From assembly GCF_013697085.1 (NCBI RefSeq), contig NZ_JACEFT010000006.1, positions 1 to 64,000 of the forward strand: DNA of 64,000 nucleotides. Reading direction: 5' to 3'. The notes under the pieces were generated by a model that saw only the letters and a program-made list of their open reading frames with translations, did no database searches and had not been told where the DNA came from. The position numbers were made by a program, and so were the translations under genes. Source of the stretch: Billgrantia kenyensis. GTDB lineage: Bacteria > Pseudomonadota > Gammaproteobacteria > Pseudomonadales > Halomonadaceae. This document shows positions 55,992 through 64,000 of the stretch, piece by piece (the stretch's first letter is position 1; each line of letters opens with the position of its first letter).

Positions 55992-56861
55992 ATGCAGAGC
56001 AAGTACAAAGTCGGGCTGATGCGCCTGAACCTGTGGGCCGCAGCGCTACTTTTGATCCTGCTGGCCTTTTTCTCGGAACAGCTCTCCAGCGGTAGCTTGC
56101 TGGCACTGGCAGGTGCCTGGCTGATGGTCACGGCAAGCCTGCTCGAGCTGAGTCATCGCCGCCCCGCCGCGGTACCCTGGCAGCTGCTGCCCGGCCTGCT
56201 GCTGGCCGGGCTGCTGCTGGTCGACCCCGAACGCCATGCCCTGTGGCTATGGGTATGGCCTGCCCTGCTGATGCTGCCGCAGCCCGGCTGGGTACTGGCC
56301 TTGAGCTGCGCCCTGGCGGGCCTGTCCTGGTGGAGACTGGCCGATCTGCTGGGTATCGAACAGACCCTGTTCTCGGGCCTGGTGCTGCTACTGCTCATGC
56401 TCCTCGGCCTCGCGCACAACCGCAACCTGATGCCGACAGGATCACCCTCGCGGCAGCGCATGCGCCTGGTGCCAGGCCTGCCACTCTGGAGTCGCCAGCA
56501 GCTGACGAGCGACCTGCGTCGTGAGCGCGCACGCTGTCGTCGCGAAGGCGTGCACGGTGAGCTGATGCTGGTGCATACGCCACGACGACAGTTCTGGACC
56601 ATGGCACAGGAGCTGTGCCGCCTGACGCATCAGTTCGAGAATTGCTACCGCCTGGACAATCGTACCCTGGCCACACTGCTGCTCAGCCGTGACGGCACCC
56701 AGGCCGGCGAGCGGCGTCAGACGCTGCTCAACGCGCTACGCCCCAGGAGCAAGGTACGCTTCATACCCCTGAGCCACATCACCACCCTGGAGGAGCTGGC
56801 AGTGCGCTTCGAGCGCCAGCAAGAGCCCACCCGGGTGGAAGCGGAGCTCCCCCATGGATGA
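55992..56861 (+). CDS. Membrane protein with degenerate GGDEF-like C-terminus (I)
   Basis: The 289-residue protein has about four to five membrane helices in its first 145 residues, then a cytoplasmic domain. That domain resembles a diguanylate cyclase fold: [20 protein letters not shown] stands where GLPNRRALEE... occurs, followed by a hydrophobic strand (GELMLVHT), and [20 protein letters not shown] aligns with the RxGGDEFALLLP segment, but the GGDEF signature itself is gone. It is therefore unlikely to make cyclic di-GMP and may be a binding or dimerisation version. It overlaps the next gene, a similar protein, by eight bases. The homology is remote and inferred by eye. Confidence 0.55.
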   Translation: MQSKYKVGLMRLNLWAAALLLILLAFFSEQLSSGSLLALAGAWLMVTASLLELSHRRPAAVPWQLLPGLLLAGLLLVDPERHALWLWVWPALLMLPQPGWVLALSCALAGLSWWRLADLLGIEQTLFSGLVLLLLMLLGLAHNRNLMPTGSPSRQRMRLVPGLPLWSRQQLTSDLRRERARCRREGVHGELMLVHTPRRQFWTMAQELCRLTHQFENCYRLDNRTLATLLLSRDGTQAGERRQTLLNALRPRSKVRFIPLSHITTLEELAVRFERQQEPTRVEAELPHG

Positions 56862-57783
56862 AAACCCCAACCTGGCGATACGCTTCGGTGCTGCCTATGG
56901 GGCAGCCACCCTGTTGCTGGGTACCTACGCAATGTGGCGATACCTGATGGGGGATTACGACCGTATTCTGCTTCCCGCCTCCCTGTCCCTGGTCATGCTG
57001 GTTGCCTGCCTGCTGCGCCTTTCTCGCGTCAGCCAGGTGCGCCTGCCGGCCTACCTGACATTGATCGTCGGTTACCTGATGCTGGCCCTGGAGCTACCCT
57101 GGCTGGACAAGAGTGGCGTCATGTGGCTGGGCCTGGCACCACTGCTCACAGTGCTGCTGCTGCCGCTTGCCTCCGCCATGCTGCTCAACCTGCTGCTGGC
57201 CCCCGCCTGGCTACTGCTGATCGATCATCCCGCGGATATCCACCTGGCATTGAGTTATGGTGCCATCGCTCTGGTAGTGGCCCTGGTTCCCTGGGAACAG
57301 CGACGCCAGCAGGTGCTGCTCGATGCAACCAATCCGCAGGACCGCCAGTGCAACGCCCTGGCACGGGAGTCGCTTCACGAACTGCTGGTCAGCGAGTACC
57401 AGCGCACCCAGTTTCTCGGTCAACCGCTGGGCGTGCTGGTCGTCCACTTGCCCCAACTGGAAATGGCCAGCGAGCAGTTCGGCGGCCGGGCTCGCCAGTC
57501 GCTCCTCGATGCCCTGTGCCTGGCGATTCACCGCTGCTCGCGCCGCCACGACTTCCTGGGACGCCAGGGCAGCGCAACGTTCTGGCTGGTGCTCCCGGAT
57601 ACCAGCCGCAGCGGTGCGCAGATGGTCCAGCAGCGCATAGAGCAGTCGTTGGAGAGTACGGTGCTGGTGGACACCGGAACCTTGCGCGCACAGATTGGTC
57701 ACTGCCAGCGCCTGCCCGGCGAAAGCTGGCCACGCTTCGAACAGCGCTTGCTGAGCCTGACACGACAGTTCTGCGATACCTAG
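56854..57783 (+). CDS. Membrane protein with degenerate GGDEF-like C-terminus (II)
   Basis: This 309-residue protein again has about five or six N-terminal membrane helices (residues 8-150) and a cytoplasmic domain. The pattern ESLHELLVSEYQRTQFLGQ, GVLVVHLPQLEMASEQFG and RRHDFLGRQGSATFWLVLP follows a GGDEF domain closely; GSATF replaces GGDEF/GGEEF and the lysine and aspartates that bind metal are missing. It is translationally coupled to the preceding gene (eight-base overlap) and precedes a DedA-PAP2 fusion by 42 bases. A role in sensing or scaffolding with its twin is plausible, but unproven. Confidence 0.65.
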   Translation: MDENPNLAIRFGAAYGAATLLLGTYAMWRYLMGDYDRILLPASLSLVMLVACLLRLSRVSQVRLPAYLTLIVGYLMLALELPWLDKSGVMWLGLAPLLTVLLLPLASAMLLNLLLAPAWLLLIDHPADIHLALSYGAIALVVALVPWEQRRQQVLLDATNPQDRQCNALARESLHELLVSEYQRTQFLGQPLGVLVVHLPQLEMASEQFGGRARQSLLDALCLAIHRCSRRHDFLGRQGSATFWLVLPDTSRSGAQMVQQRIEQSLESTVLVDTGTLRAQIGHCQRLPGESWPRFEQRLLSLTRQFCDT

Positions 57784-57825
57784 GGAACACTGCGCCTCGG
57801 CGCGGCCTGAACAAGGAGCCGATGC

Positions 57826-59226
57826 TTGAGCTTGATCGAAACCCTGCAGCAGCTCGCCCCCTCCCCAACGATGCTGCTGTTCCTCGTTGGCATCATTGCC
57901 CTGCTGGAGTCGCTCGCCCTGGTCGGGCTACTTCTGCCCGGTGTGGTTCTGATTACCGCCGTCGCCTCGCTTGCCGGCCATCAGGACCTGGCCATCACCT
58001 CACTGTTGCTGGCCGCCTTCATCGGCGCCGTACTCGGCGACGGGATCAGCTTCGCCCTGGGCTACAGCCAGCGCGAGCGGGTGACTCGCCTATGGCCCCT
58101 GTCACGCCATCCCGAGTGGCTGGCCCGCGGCGCACGCTTCTTTCAACGCTATGGCAGCCTGTCGGTCTTCTTCGGTCGCTTCGTCGGCCCGGTGCGCCCC
58201 GTGATTCCCTTGATTGCGGGCATGCTGCACATGTCGCCACGCGCGTTCCTGTGGGCCAACCTGGCATCGGCAGCACTGTGGGCACCTGCCTACGTGCTGC
58301 CTGGATACCTGCTGGGGCAGACCTGGCAGCAACTGCTGACTTTGCCGCCAGGCCTTGAGGAGCTGCTGCTCACGCTGGCCATCGCCATCGTCGTGCTTGC
58401 GTTGGCTTTTTCATGGCTACGTCATCAGGTGAGTCGCTCAGGGCGCGTTTATCGGGTTCTGGCCAGGGCCGCCAGGCTGCATCCCAGGCTGCGCCGGGCA
58501 TGGTTGAAGCAGAGCTGGCGCCGGGGAGAGGTTCCCCTGGCCAGCTGGCTGTTGCTGATCTTTTCTCTTGGCGGGCTCTCCGGCCTCACTATCACCGTCA
58601 TTCGCCAGCGCGGTCCTTTCCCGCTCGATCGCGAGGTGCACGCCTTCTTCGACGATCTGGTCGTGCCCTTGCTGCCCGAGGCTGGCCAGTTGCTGGCACG
58701 CATCGGCGACATGTACGGCATTCTCGCCCTGGTGCTGCCTTGGGCAGCCTGGCTGCTGGCCAGGCGACACCTGGCAGCCTTCGCTCACATAGCCGCCGGG
58801 CTTGGCCTTATCGCCTTGCTCAACACGCTGGGCAAGGCACTCATCGGCCGGCCTCGACCGGACACCCCGGACTACCTCACCGGCTCGCTGGCCTACCCCA
58901 GCGCGCACGCCTCGTCCGCCGTGGTGCTGTACGGCCTGGCCGCCGCCTTCATTGCTCATGAACTGCCTTCACACCGCCGCTTCTGGGTTTACTGGACGGC
59001 CATCGCTCTGGCACTGCCCATGGCGCTGTCACGCCTGGTGATCGGCGTGCACTGGCTGTCGGACCTCATCGGTGGCGGTCTGCTGGGGCTGGTGGTGTGC
59101 GCCCTGGTGCGGCTGGCCTGGCAGCGCAAGCCTCGCGCCTCGCTCGCCCCTTGCCCCTGGCTGGCCCTCAGCGTGGCTTCGCTGATTCTCGTTGCCACCC
59201 GGGTCACCTTGCTGCCGCCAGTATGA
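57826..59226 (+). CDS. DedA-PAP2 phosphatase fusion membrane protein
   Basis: The N-terminal half (about residues 1-200) is a DedA/SNARE-associated domain with the GFRFGPVRP-type motif seen here as FGRFVGPVRPVIPLIAGM; such proteins flip or recycle lipid carriers such as undecaprenyl phosphate. The C-terminal half (about 240-440) is a PAP2-type phosphatase with all three motifs: KALIGRPRP, YPSAHAS and SRLVIGVHWLSD. Fusing both suggests recycling of undecaprenyl pyrophosphate or phospholipid turnover. The start is a TTG at 57826 with AAGGAG seven bases before; the nearby ATG at 57822 is out of frame. About a dozen membrane helices are visible. Confidence 0.88.
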   Translation: MSLIETLQQLAPSPTMLLFLVGIIALLESLALVGLLLPGVVLITAVASLAGHQDLAITSLLLAAFIGAVLGDGISFALGYSQRERVTRLWPLSRHPEWLARGARFFQRYGSLSVFFGRFVGPVRPVIPLIAGMLHMSPRAFLWANLASAALWAPAYVLPGYLLGQTWQQLLTLPPGLEELLLTLAIAIVVLALAFSWLRHQVSRSGRVYRVLARAARLHPRLRRAWLKQSWRRGEVPLASWLLLIFSLGGLSGLTITVIRQRGPFPLDREVHAFFDDLVVPLLPEAGQLLARIGDMYGILALVLPWAAWLLARRHLAAFAHIAAGLGLIALLNTLGKALIGRPRPDTPDYLTGSLAYPSAHASSAVVLYGLAAAFIAHELPSHRRFWVYWTAIALALPMALSRLVIGVHWLSDLIGGGLLGLVVCALVRLAWQRKPRASLAPCPWLALSVASLILVATRVTLLPPV

Positions 59227-59258
59227 TGCCGACGCGGCTAGGCGACCGATACCGACGC

Positions 59259-59882
59259 TCAGCCCAGGGCCAGCCAGCCCCCCACGCCTACCATCAGCGT
59301 TCCGGCAATGCGGTTGAGCAGGCGGACGTTGCCGCTCTCGCCGAGCACCCGACGCAGCCCCTTGCCGCCGACGGCATAGAGCAGCAGGCAGAGAAATTCG
59401 ATGATCAGAATTATCGCGATCAAGATGGCCAACTGGCCACCAAGCGACCGTGAGGCATCGAGAAACGGCGGCAGCAGCGCAACGAAGAAAGCCCAGCCCT
59501 TGGGGTTGGCCACTGCGGTAACGAACCCCTGCAGCGCCAGTTGGCCACGCGAGACCCTGGGTAGCTCAACGTTTTCCAGCGGGATCGCCATGCGCCCACG
59601 CGAGCGCCACATCATCACGCCCAGGTAACCCAGATAGGCGCCCCCCACCCACTTGAACAAGGCGAAGAGCTCGGGCTGACGCAGCATCAGCGCGGCCACG
59701 CCGGCCCCGGCGGCAAGCGCCACCAGCCCGACCCCGACGAGCTCCCCGGCCATCATCCATAGCGTGCGCTTCACTCCTTGGGTCATGCCCAGCACCATCG
59801 ATAGGGTCATGCACATGCCGGGCGTCAGCGAAACGAACAGAAAGGTCGGCACGAAAACCGACAGCAACGACAGCTTGATCAC
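59259..59882 (-). CDS. LysE/RhtB-family exporter
   Basis: The 207-residue protein has six hydrophobic segments and the N-terminal signature LTPGMCMTLSMVLGMTQGVKR of the LysE/RhtB amino acid or homoserine exporter family. The typical LGVMMWRS and ANPKGWAFFVALLPPFLD stretches follow. A GTG start directly abuts the ubiX stop, with GGGGGGAG inside the end of ubiX as ribosome binding site. The substrate cannot be deduced. Confidence 0.88.
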   Translation of the reverse strand: MIKLSLLSVFVPTFLFVSLTPGMCMTLSMVLGMTQGVKRTLWMMAGELVGVGLVALAAGAGVAALMLRQPELFALFKWVGGAYLGYLGVMMWRSRGRMAIPLENVELPRVSRGQLALQGFVTAVANPKGWAFFVALLPPFLDASRSLGGQLAILIAIILIIEFLCLLLYAVGGKGLRRVLGESGNVRLLNRIAGTLMVGVGGWLALG

Positions 59883-60620
59883 TTACTCCCCCCAGCGAGG
59901 CAGCATCCGGTGCTCGATGCCGAGCTGGTTGAGAATTCGCGCCACGATGAAGTCGACGAGATCTGCCACGCGCTCGGGCTTGTGATAGAAACCTGGCGCC
60001 GCAGGCAGTATCACCGCCCCCATGCGCGTCAGCGTGAGCATGTGCTCGAGGTGTATCGCCGACAGCGGCGTCTCGCGCGGCACCAGAATCAGCTGGCGGC
60101 GCTCCTTGAGGGCCACGTCAGCAGCACGCTCGATCAGGTTGTTGCTGGCACCGGTGGCCACTGCCGACAGCGTGCCGGTGGAGCAGGGACAGATCACCAT
60201 GCGCGAAGGGGCTCCCGACCCCGAAGCCACCGGTGCCATCCAGTCCTCGCGAGCAAAGCAGCGGATCTGACCCGGCGCCGCCCCGCTACGCTCGGTGAGC
60301 GCGGCAGACAGCCGCTCGGGCCGCGCCGGGAGAGAAACATCGGTCTCGGTATCGATGACCAGATGGGCGGCCTTGGAGATCATCACCCACACCTCGTGCC
60401 GCGACGACACCAGCGCCTCGATCAGCCTCAGGCCGTACTGCGCACCGGAGGCGCCGGTGAGGGCCACCGTGACAGGTGGATGAAAGGCCGCCTCGTGCCT
60501 GGCGGCGGAGCTCTCCTCGTCCAGCGGCCCGGAGCTTGGCTTATCCAGCGGCCCGGAGCTTGGCTTATCCAACGGCCCGGAGCTTGGCTTATCCAACGGC
60601 CCGGAGCTTGCCTCAGCCAT
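59883..60620 (-). CDS. ubiX: Flavin prenyltransferase with repetitive N-terminus
   Basis: UbiX makes prenylated FMN, the cofactor of the decarboxylase UbiD in ubiquinone synthesis. From the ATG at 60620 the product has 245 residues. The conserved domain (about residues 50-245) contains VALTGASGAQYGLRLIEAL, ICPCSTGTLSAVATGASNNL, and LILVPRETPLSAIHLEHML, all typical. The first 40 residues are not part of the family: SSGPLDKP is repeated three times and followed by SSGPLDEE, encoded by a 24-bp tandem repeat. The gene overlaps the end of mpl by eight bases. A shorter start near VTVALTG is not supported by an in-frame ATG, so the repeat seems to be translated. Confidence 0.9.
   Translation of the reverse strand: MAEASSGPLDKPSSGPLDKPSSGPLDKPSSGPLDEESSAARHEAAFHPPVTVALTGASGAQYGLRLIEALVSSRHEVWVMISKAAHLVIDTETDVSLPARPERLSAALTERSGAAPGQIRCFAREDWMAPVASGSGAPSRMVICPCSTGTLSAVATGASNNLIERAADVALKERRQLILVPRETPLSAIHLEHMLTLTRMGAVILPAAPGFYHKPERVADLVDFIVARILNQLGIEHRMLPRWGE
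60520..60615. repeat. 24-bp minisatellite, four copies, in the 5' end of ubiX
   Basis: Four head-to-tail 24-base units occupy 60520-60543, 60544-60567, 60568-60591 and 60592-60615. Units 1 and 2 are identical; unit 3 differs by one base, and unit 4 by a few at its start-proximal end. The unit length is a multiple of three, so copy-number changes would keep the reading frame and add or remove eight residues. Confidence 0.95.
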
Positions 60621-61992
60621 GAGCCACCTCGAGCGCTGCCAGCAACTTTTCATGGATGCCGCCAAAGCCGCCGTTGGACATCACCACGATCCTGTCGAGT
60701 GGCCGTGCCTCAGCGACAATCGCCGCCACCAGGGTGTCGATGTCCGCTTCGAGACACGCCGGGATGGGGCTGGCTTCGATGACCGACTCCAGCGGCCAGT
60801 CCAGGCCCGTGGGCTGGTACCAGTAAGCCTGGTCCGCAGCGGCGACACTGGCCGCCAGGCGTTCGCGCAGGCTACCCAGTCGCATGGTGTTGGAGCGTGG
60901 CTCGATGACTGCCAGCAGCCGACCGCGGGGGGTAGCGGCACGCAGCCCTTCGAGGGTCATGGCAAACGCGGTCGGATGGTGGGCGAAGTCATCGATGACC
61001 TGGATCCCCGCCACCTCGCCGCGCACCTCCTGGCGCCTGCGCGGCGTCTCGAAGCGCGCCAGTGCGGCACATCCCCGCGCCAGGTCGACACCGCAGGCGT
61101 GCGCCGCGGCAAGCGCGGCGAGGGCGTTGCGCGCATTGTGGCTACCGGTCAGTGTCCAGTCGACCACGGCGTCTTCGTTGACCTCACCCTGCTGGTGCAC
61201 CACGCGAAAGCGCGACGCATCCTCCCGTTCCAGCTCCACTCGCCAGGGCGACTCCGCAGCGCAGCCAAAGCGCTCGACCGGCGTCCAGCACCCCATCTCC
61301 AGCACGCGCTCCAGCGCAGGCTCGCCATCGGCCAGCAGAATGCTTCCACGCCCCGGCACGGTGCGCACCAGATGATGGAACTGGCGCTCGATGGCGGCCA
61401 GGTCGGCAAAGATATCCGCGTGGTCGAACTCGAGATTGTTGAGAATGGCGATCTCGGGACGGTAGTGGACGAACTTGGAGCGCTTGTCGAAAAAGGCGGT
61501 GTCATACTCGTCGGCCTCGACGACGAAGGGCGCCCCAGAGCCACCGAGGCGTGCCGACACACCGAAATTGCGCGGCACCCCGCCAATCAGGAAGCCAGGC
61601 TCGAGGCCGGCCGACTCAAGCAACCAGGCGAGCAGGCTCGCCGTGGTGGTCTTGCCATGGGTGCCGGCCACGGCGATGACCCGCCGCCCCGGAAGCACCT
61701 GTTCCGCCAGCCACTGAGGGCCGGATACATAGGGCAATCCCAGATCGAGCAGTGCTTCAACCTCGGGGTTGCCACGGGATAGCGCATTGCCGACTACCAC
61801 CAGGTCGGGCCGTGGGCTCAGGTTGGCCGGACCGTAGCCCTCATGCAGGGCGATACCCGCCTCCTCCAGCTGGGTACTCATGGGAGGGTAGGCACCGCTG
61901 TCCGAGCCGGTGACGGTATGGCCCAGATCACGCGCAAGCAGTGCCAGGCTACCCATGAAGGTGCCGCAGATACCGAGAATATGAACGTGCAT
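60613..61992 (-). CDS. mpl: UDP-N-acetylmuramate:tripeptide ligase, peptidoglycan recycling
   Basis: Mpl rejoins recycled L-Ala-gamma-D-Glu-meso-DAP to UDP-MurNAc in the cytoplasm. The 459-residue product starts MHVHILGICGTFMGS, has the ATP-binding AGTHGKTTTASLLAWLLE, and the family EADEYDTAFFDKRSKF and DDFAHHPTA segments. The ATG at 61992 matches the family N-terminus better than the upstream in-frame ATG. It overlaps ubiX by eight bases and diverges from pfp. Confidence 0.95.
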   Translation of the reverse strand: MHVHILGICGTFMGSLALLARDLGHTVTGSDSGAYPPMSTQLEEAGIALHEGYGPANLSPRPDLVVVGNALSRGNPEVEALLDLGLPYVSGPQWLAEQVLPGRRVIAVAGTHGKTTTASLLAWLLESAGLEPGFLIGGVPRNFGVSARLGGSGAPFVVEADEYDTAFFDKRSKFVHYRPEIAILNNLEFDHADIFADLAAIERQFHHLVRTVPGRGSILLADGEPALERVLEMGCWTPVERFGCAAESPWRVELEREDASRFRVVHQQGEVNEDAVVDWTLTGSHNARNALAALAAAHACGVDLARGCAALARFETPRRRQEVRGEVAGIQVIDDFAHHPTAFAMTLEGLRAATPRGRLLAVIEPRSNTMRLGSLRERLAASVAAADQAYWYQPTGLDWPLESVIEASPIPACLEADIDTLVAAIVAEARPLDRIVVMSNGGFGGIHEKLLAALEVAHG

Positions 61993-62182
61993 GAATTCCG
62001 ACCCTTTCACCGGGTAATGCAAGCAGGCACAGCCTGCCGTTAGGAAACCGGCAGACTAGCACGGCGCGGCGACAGCCCTCCAGCGGCGTGCAGGCTTGCT
62101 GCCTTTCGTCTAAAATATTTCGCCTTGTCATGAAGTACGAAACGGACCATTCCCCGCACGAGAGCAGGAGCCCATCAGTCCC

Positions 62183-63442
62183 ATGGCCCAGCATAACGCC
62201 TTCTATGCCCAATCTGGCGGTGTCACCGCCGTGATCAACGCCAGCGCCTGCGGCGTGATCGAAGCCTGCCGACAACACTCCGACCGCATCGGCAAGGTCT
62301 ATGCCGGCCACAATGGCATCATCGGCGCCTTGACCGAGGACCTGATCGATGTCAGCCAAGAATCGGACGAAGCGATTGCTGCCCTGCGTCATACACCAGG
62401 AGGCGCCTTCGGCTCATGCCGCTACAAGCTCAAGGATATCGAGAGTCACCGCACTCAGTACGAGCGGCTGATCGAGGTCTTCAAGGCCCATGACATCCGC
62501 TACTTCTTCTACAATGGCGGCGGCGACAGTGCAGATACCTGCCTCAAGGTGTCACAGCTGTCCGAGAAGATGGGCTATCCGCTGACCGCCATTCATGTCC
62601 CCAAGACCGTGGACAACGATCTGCCGATCACCGACAACTCTCCCGGCTTCGGCAGCGTGGCCAAGTACATCGCCACCTCCACCCTGGAGGCCTCACTGGA
62701 CATCGCCTCCATGTGCGCCACTTCGACCAAGGTGTTCGTGCTCGAGGTGATGGGCCGCCACGCCGGCTGGATCGCCGCCGCCGGCGCGCTGGCCGGAGAG
62801 GGCGAAGGCGAGCCGCCCCATCTGGTGATCTTTCCCGAGGTACCCTTCGAGCGCAGCAAGGTGATGGCTCGCGTCGAGGAGTGCGTACAGAAGTACGGTT
62901 ACTGCGTGATCGTCGTCTCCGAGGGTGCGCGCTACGAAGACGGCACCTTTCTTGCCGACTCCGGCAACACCGATGCCTTCGGCCATCGCCAGCTCGGCGG
63001 CGTGGCGCCGACCCTGGCCGGCATGGTCAAGCAGGATCTCGGCTACAAATACCACTGGGCGGTAGCCGACTACCTGCAACGGGCGGCACGGCACCTGGCC
63101 TCTCGCACCGACGTCGAGCAGGCTTATGCCGTGGGCCAGCAGGCCGTGGAGCTGGCCATCGCCGGGCAGAACGCCATGATGCCAGCCATCAAGCGAGTCA
63201 GCGATGCCCCCTACGAGTGGCGGATCGAGCCCGCTCCGCTGGCCGAGGTGGCCAACCGGGAGAAGTTCATGCCCAGCGAATACATCCGGGAAGACGGCTT
63301 CGGCATCACTGCTGCCTGCCGTCGCTACCTGGCCCCGCTGATACAGGGCGAGGACTACCCTCCTTTCGAGAACGGCCTGCCCAAGGTGGCGAACCTCAGG
63401 CTGGCCAAGGTCGAGCGCAAGCTACCCGACTTCAAGCTCTGA
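62183..63442 (+). CDS. pfp: Pyrophosphate-dependent 6-phosphofructokinase
   Basis: The enzyme phosphorylates fructose 6-phosphate with pyrophosphate, reversibly. The 419-residue length exceeds the 320 of ATP-dependent PfkA. Its diagnostic sites read GGGDSADT at the donor loop and PKTVDNDLP, where lysine replaces the glycine of ATP enzymes (PGTIDND), both features of PPi-type enzymes. The substrate loop is MGRHAGWIAAA. AGGAG lies upstream of the ATG. A strong terminator follows the stop. Confidence 0.9.
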   Translation: MAQHNAFYAQSGGVTAVINASACGVIEACRQHSDRIGKVYAGHNGIIGALTEDLIDVSQESDEAIAALRHTPGGAFGSCRYKLKDIESHRTQYERLIEVFKAHDIRYFFYNGGGDSADTCLKVSQLSEKMGYPLTAIHVPKTVDNDLPITDNSPGFGSVAKYIATSTLEASLDIASMCATSTKVFVLEVMGRHAGWIAAAGALAGEGEGEPPHLVIFPEVPFERSKVMARVEECVQKYGYCVIVVSEGARYEDGTFLADSGNTDAFGHRQLGGVAPTLAGMVKQDLGYKYHWAVADYLQRAARHLASRTDVEQAYAVGQQAVELAIAGQNAMMPAIKRVSDAPYEWRIEPAPLAEVANREKFMPSEYIREDGFGITAACRRYLAPLIQGEDYPPFENGLPKVANLRLAKVERKLPDFKL

Positions 63443-63465
63443 AAGCGCCTCGCCCCCTCAAGCTC

Positions 63466-63496
63466 GAGCCCCGACCCAGGTCGGGGCTCTGTTTTG
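63466..63496 (+). terminator. Rho-independent terminator of pfp
   Basis: Perfect 10-bp GC-rich arms (63466-63475 and 63480-63489) enclose CCAG and are followed by TGTTTTG on the plus strand, 24 bases after the pfp stop. It overlaps the end of the convergent kinase gene region and may serve that gene weakly. Confidence 0.85.
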
Positions 63497-63497
63497 T

Positions 63498-64000
63498 TCA
63501 GCGCAGCAGCCAGGAGAGCAGCAGCAACAGCAGCAGTATCGCGGCTATCCCCTGCCAGAAGTTGGCCGGGTCGCGCAGAAAACGGCGCGGGTCGCGCTGG
63601 CTTGGCTTGGCCCCTTCCCCCTGATGGCGCAAGGCATAGAGCAGCTCGGAAAGGCGTCGGAAGCGTAGCGAACGCTGCGGGTCCAGGGCCCGGCGCAGGG
63701 TATCGTCGAGCTGGGGAGACACCTCGGGATTGAAAAGCCTGGCGCTGCGGTACTCGAGCTGCTCGAGATCGGTATGGCTGCGCAGCTGCTCCGGCGTCAG
63801 CTCGTAGGGCAGCTCGCCGGTGAGCAGCCAATAGATGGTCGAGGCTAGAGAGTACTGGTCGCTGCGACGGCCAACGCTGTCATCCAGGGCATATTCGGGG
63901 GCACTGTGTTCCGACAGCCCGGTTTGCCGGGCCAGTTCGCGTGAACGCCTGTGACCATCCAGGTCGCGCATATGGCAGGCACTGAAGTCGGTCAGTACCA
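63498..64000 (-). CDS. Serine/threonine protein kinase, C-terminal part, cut by the window edge
   Basis: The frame stays open to the right edge; the ATG at 63971 is internal. Reading from the edge, VLTDFSACHMRDLDG occupies the activation-segment start, with DFS in place of DFG, followed by SAPEYA (APE motif), SDQYSLASTIYWLLTGELPY (F-helix region) and RALDPQRSLRF (late arginine). The protein ends with a juxtamembrane basic stretch and one membrane helix (FWQGIAAILLLLLLLSWLLR). This pattern suits fused phosphatase-kinase proteins found in Pseudomonas-like bacteria, in which an N-terminal PP2C domain precedes the kinase; that half is not visible here. Confidence 0.8.
   Translation of the reverse strand, partial: VLTDFSACHMRDLDGHRRSRELARQTGLSEHSAPEYALDDSVGRRSDQYSLASTIYWLLTGELPYELTPEQLRSHTDLEQLEYRSARLFNPEVSPQLDDTLRRALDPQRSLRFRRLSELLYALRHQGEGAKPSQRDPRRFLRDPANFWQGIAAILLLLLLLSWLLR

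Overview
The window reads as chromosomal DNA of a GC-rich, salt-adapted gammaproteobacterium. Gene content and order fit a Halomonas-like (Halomonadaceae) genome: a complete Na+-translocating NADH:quinone reductase operon beside gap and mfd (an order also known from Pseudomonas), a soluble transhydrogenase, a PHA-synthase-like DUF3141 protein and a PPi-type phosphofructokinase. This placement is inference; no rRNA or tRNA is present to fix it. I saw no insertion sequence, prophage, CRISPR array or tRNA gene.

Layout. (1) 79-7189, minus strand: proximal part of an exopolysaccharide operon, wzb-wza-wzc-polyprenyl-phosphate sugar transferase-ABC exporter, continuing past the left edge. Its AT-rich leader (about 7190-7840) carries an exact ops/JUMPstart core, pointing to RfaH control. 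(2) 7896-16445, minus: sthA, then (transcribed first) nqrABCDEF, an eroded apbE-like gene and nqrM. (3) 16811-21956: divergent gap and mfd. (4) 22134-24388: an envelope group with two L,D-transpeptidases around an Lpp/OprI lipoprotein. (5) 24575-29341: a phosphoketolase-family enzyme, an orphan type II/IV pilus-type ATPase, and a two-gene operon (helical ferritin-like protein plus GIY-YIG-like protein) behind a perfect FNR/Anr box. (6) 29417-35978: tripartite RND efflux operon whose outer-membrane factor has a long extra N-terminal domain. (7) 36086-39174: topA and a coupled DUF6586 gene. (8) 39458-44155: DUF3141 PHA-synthase-like protein, an eroded biotin-carboxylase-like protein and a LysR regulator. 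(9) 44337-55901: lipA converging on a long minus-strand run proA-nadD-rsfS-rlmH-mrdA-rodA-mltB-rlpA-dacA-ybeD-lipB, which joins cell elongation, wall turnover and cofactor synthesis. (10) 55992-59226, plus: two membrane proteins with degenerate GGDEF-like tails, then a DedA-PAP2 fusion. (11) 59259-63442: LysE-type exporter, ubiX with a 24-bp minisatellite in its 5' end, mpl and PPi-dependent pfp. (12) Right edge: the C-terminal part of a serine/threonine kinase.

The recurrent theme is intact reading frames of recognisable enzyme families that have lost their catalytic residues (ApbE-like, biotin-carboxylase-like, two GGDEF-like, GIY-YIG-like, possibly the kinase). The most testable regulatory calls are the ops element, the FNR box, and the inverted repeats over the nqr and RND promoters. 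Family assignments come from motifs read in the translations and recalled family knowledge; no search was run.
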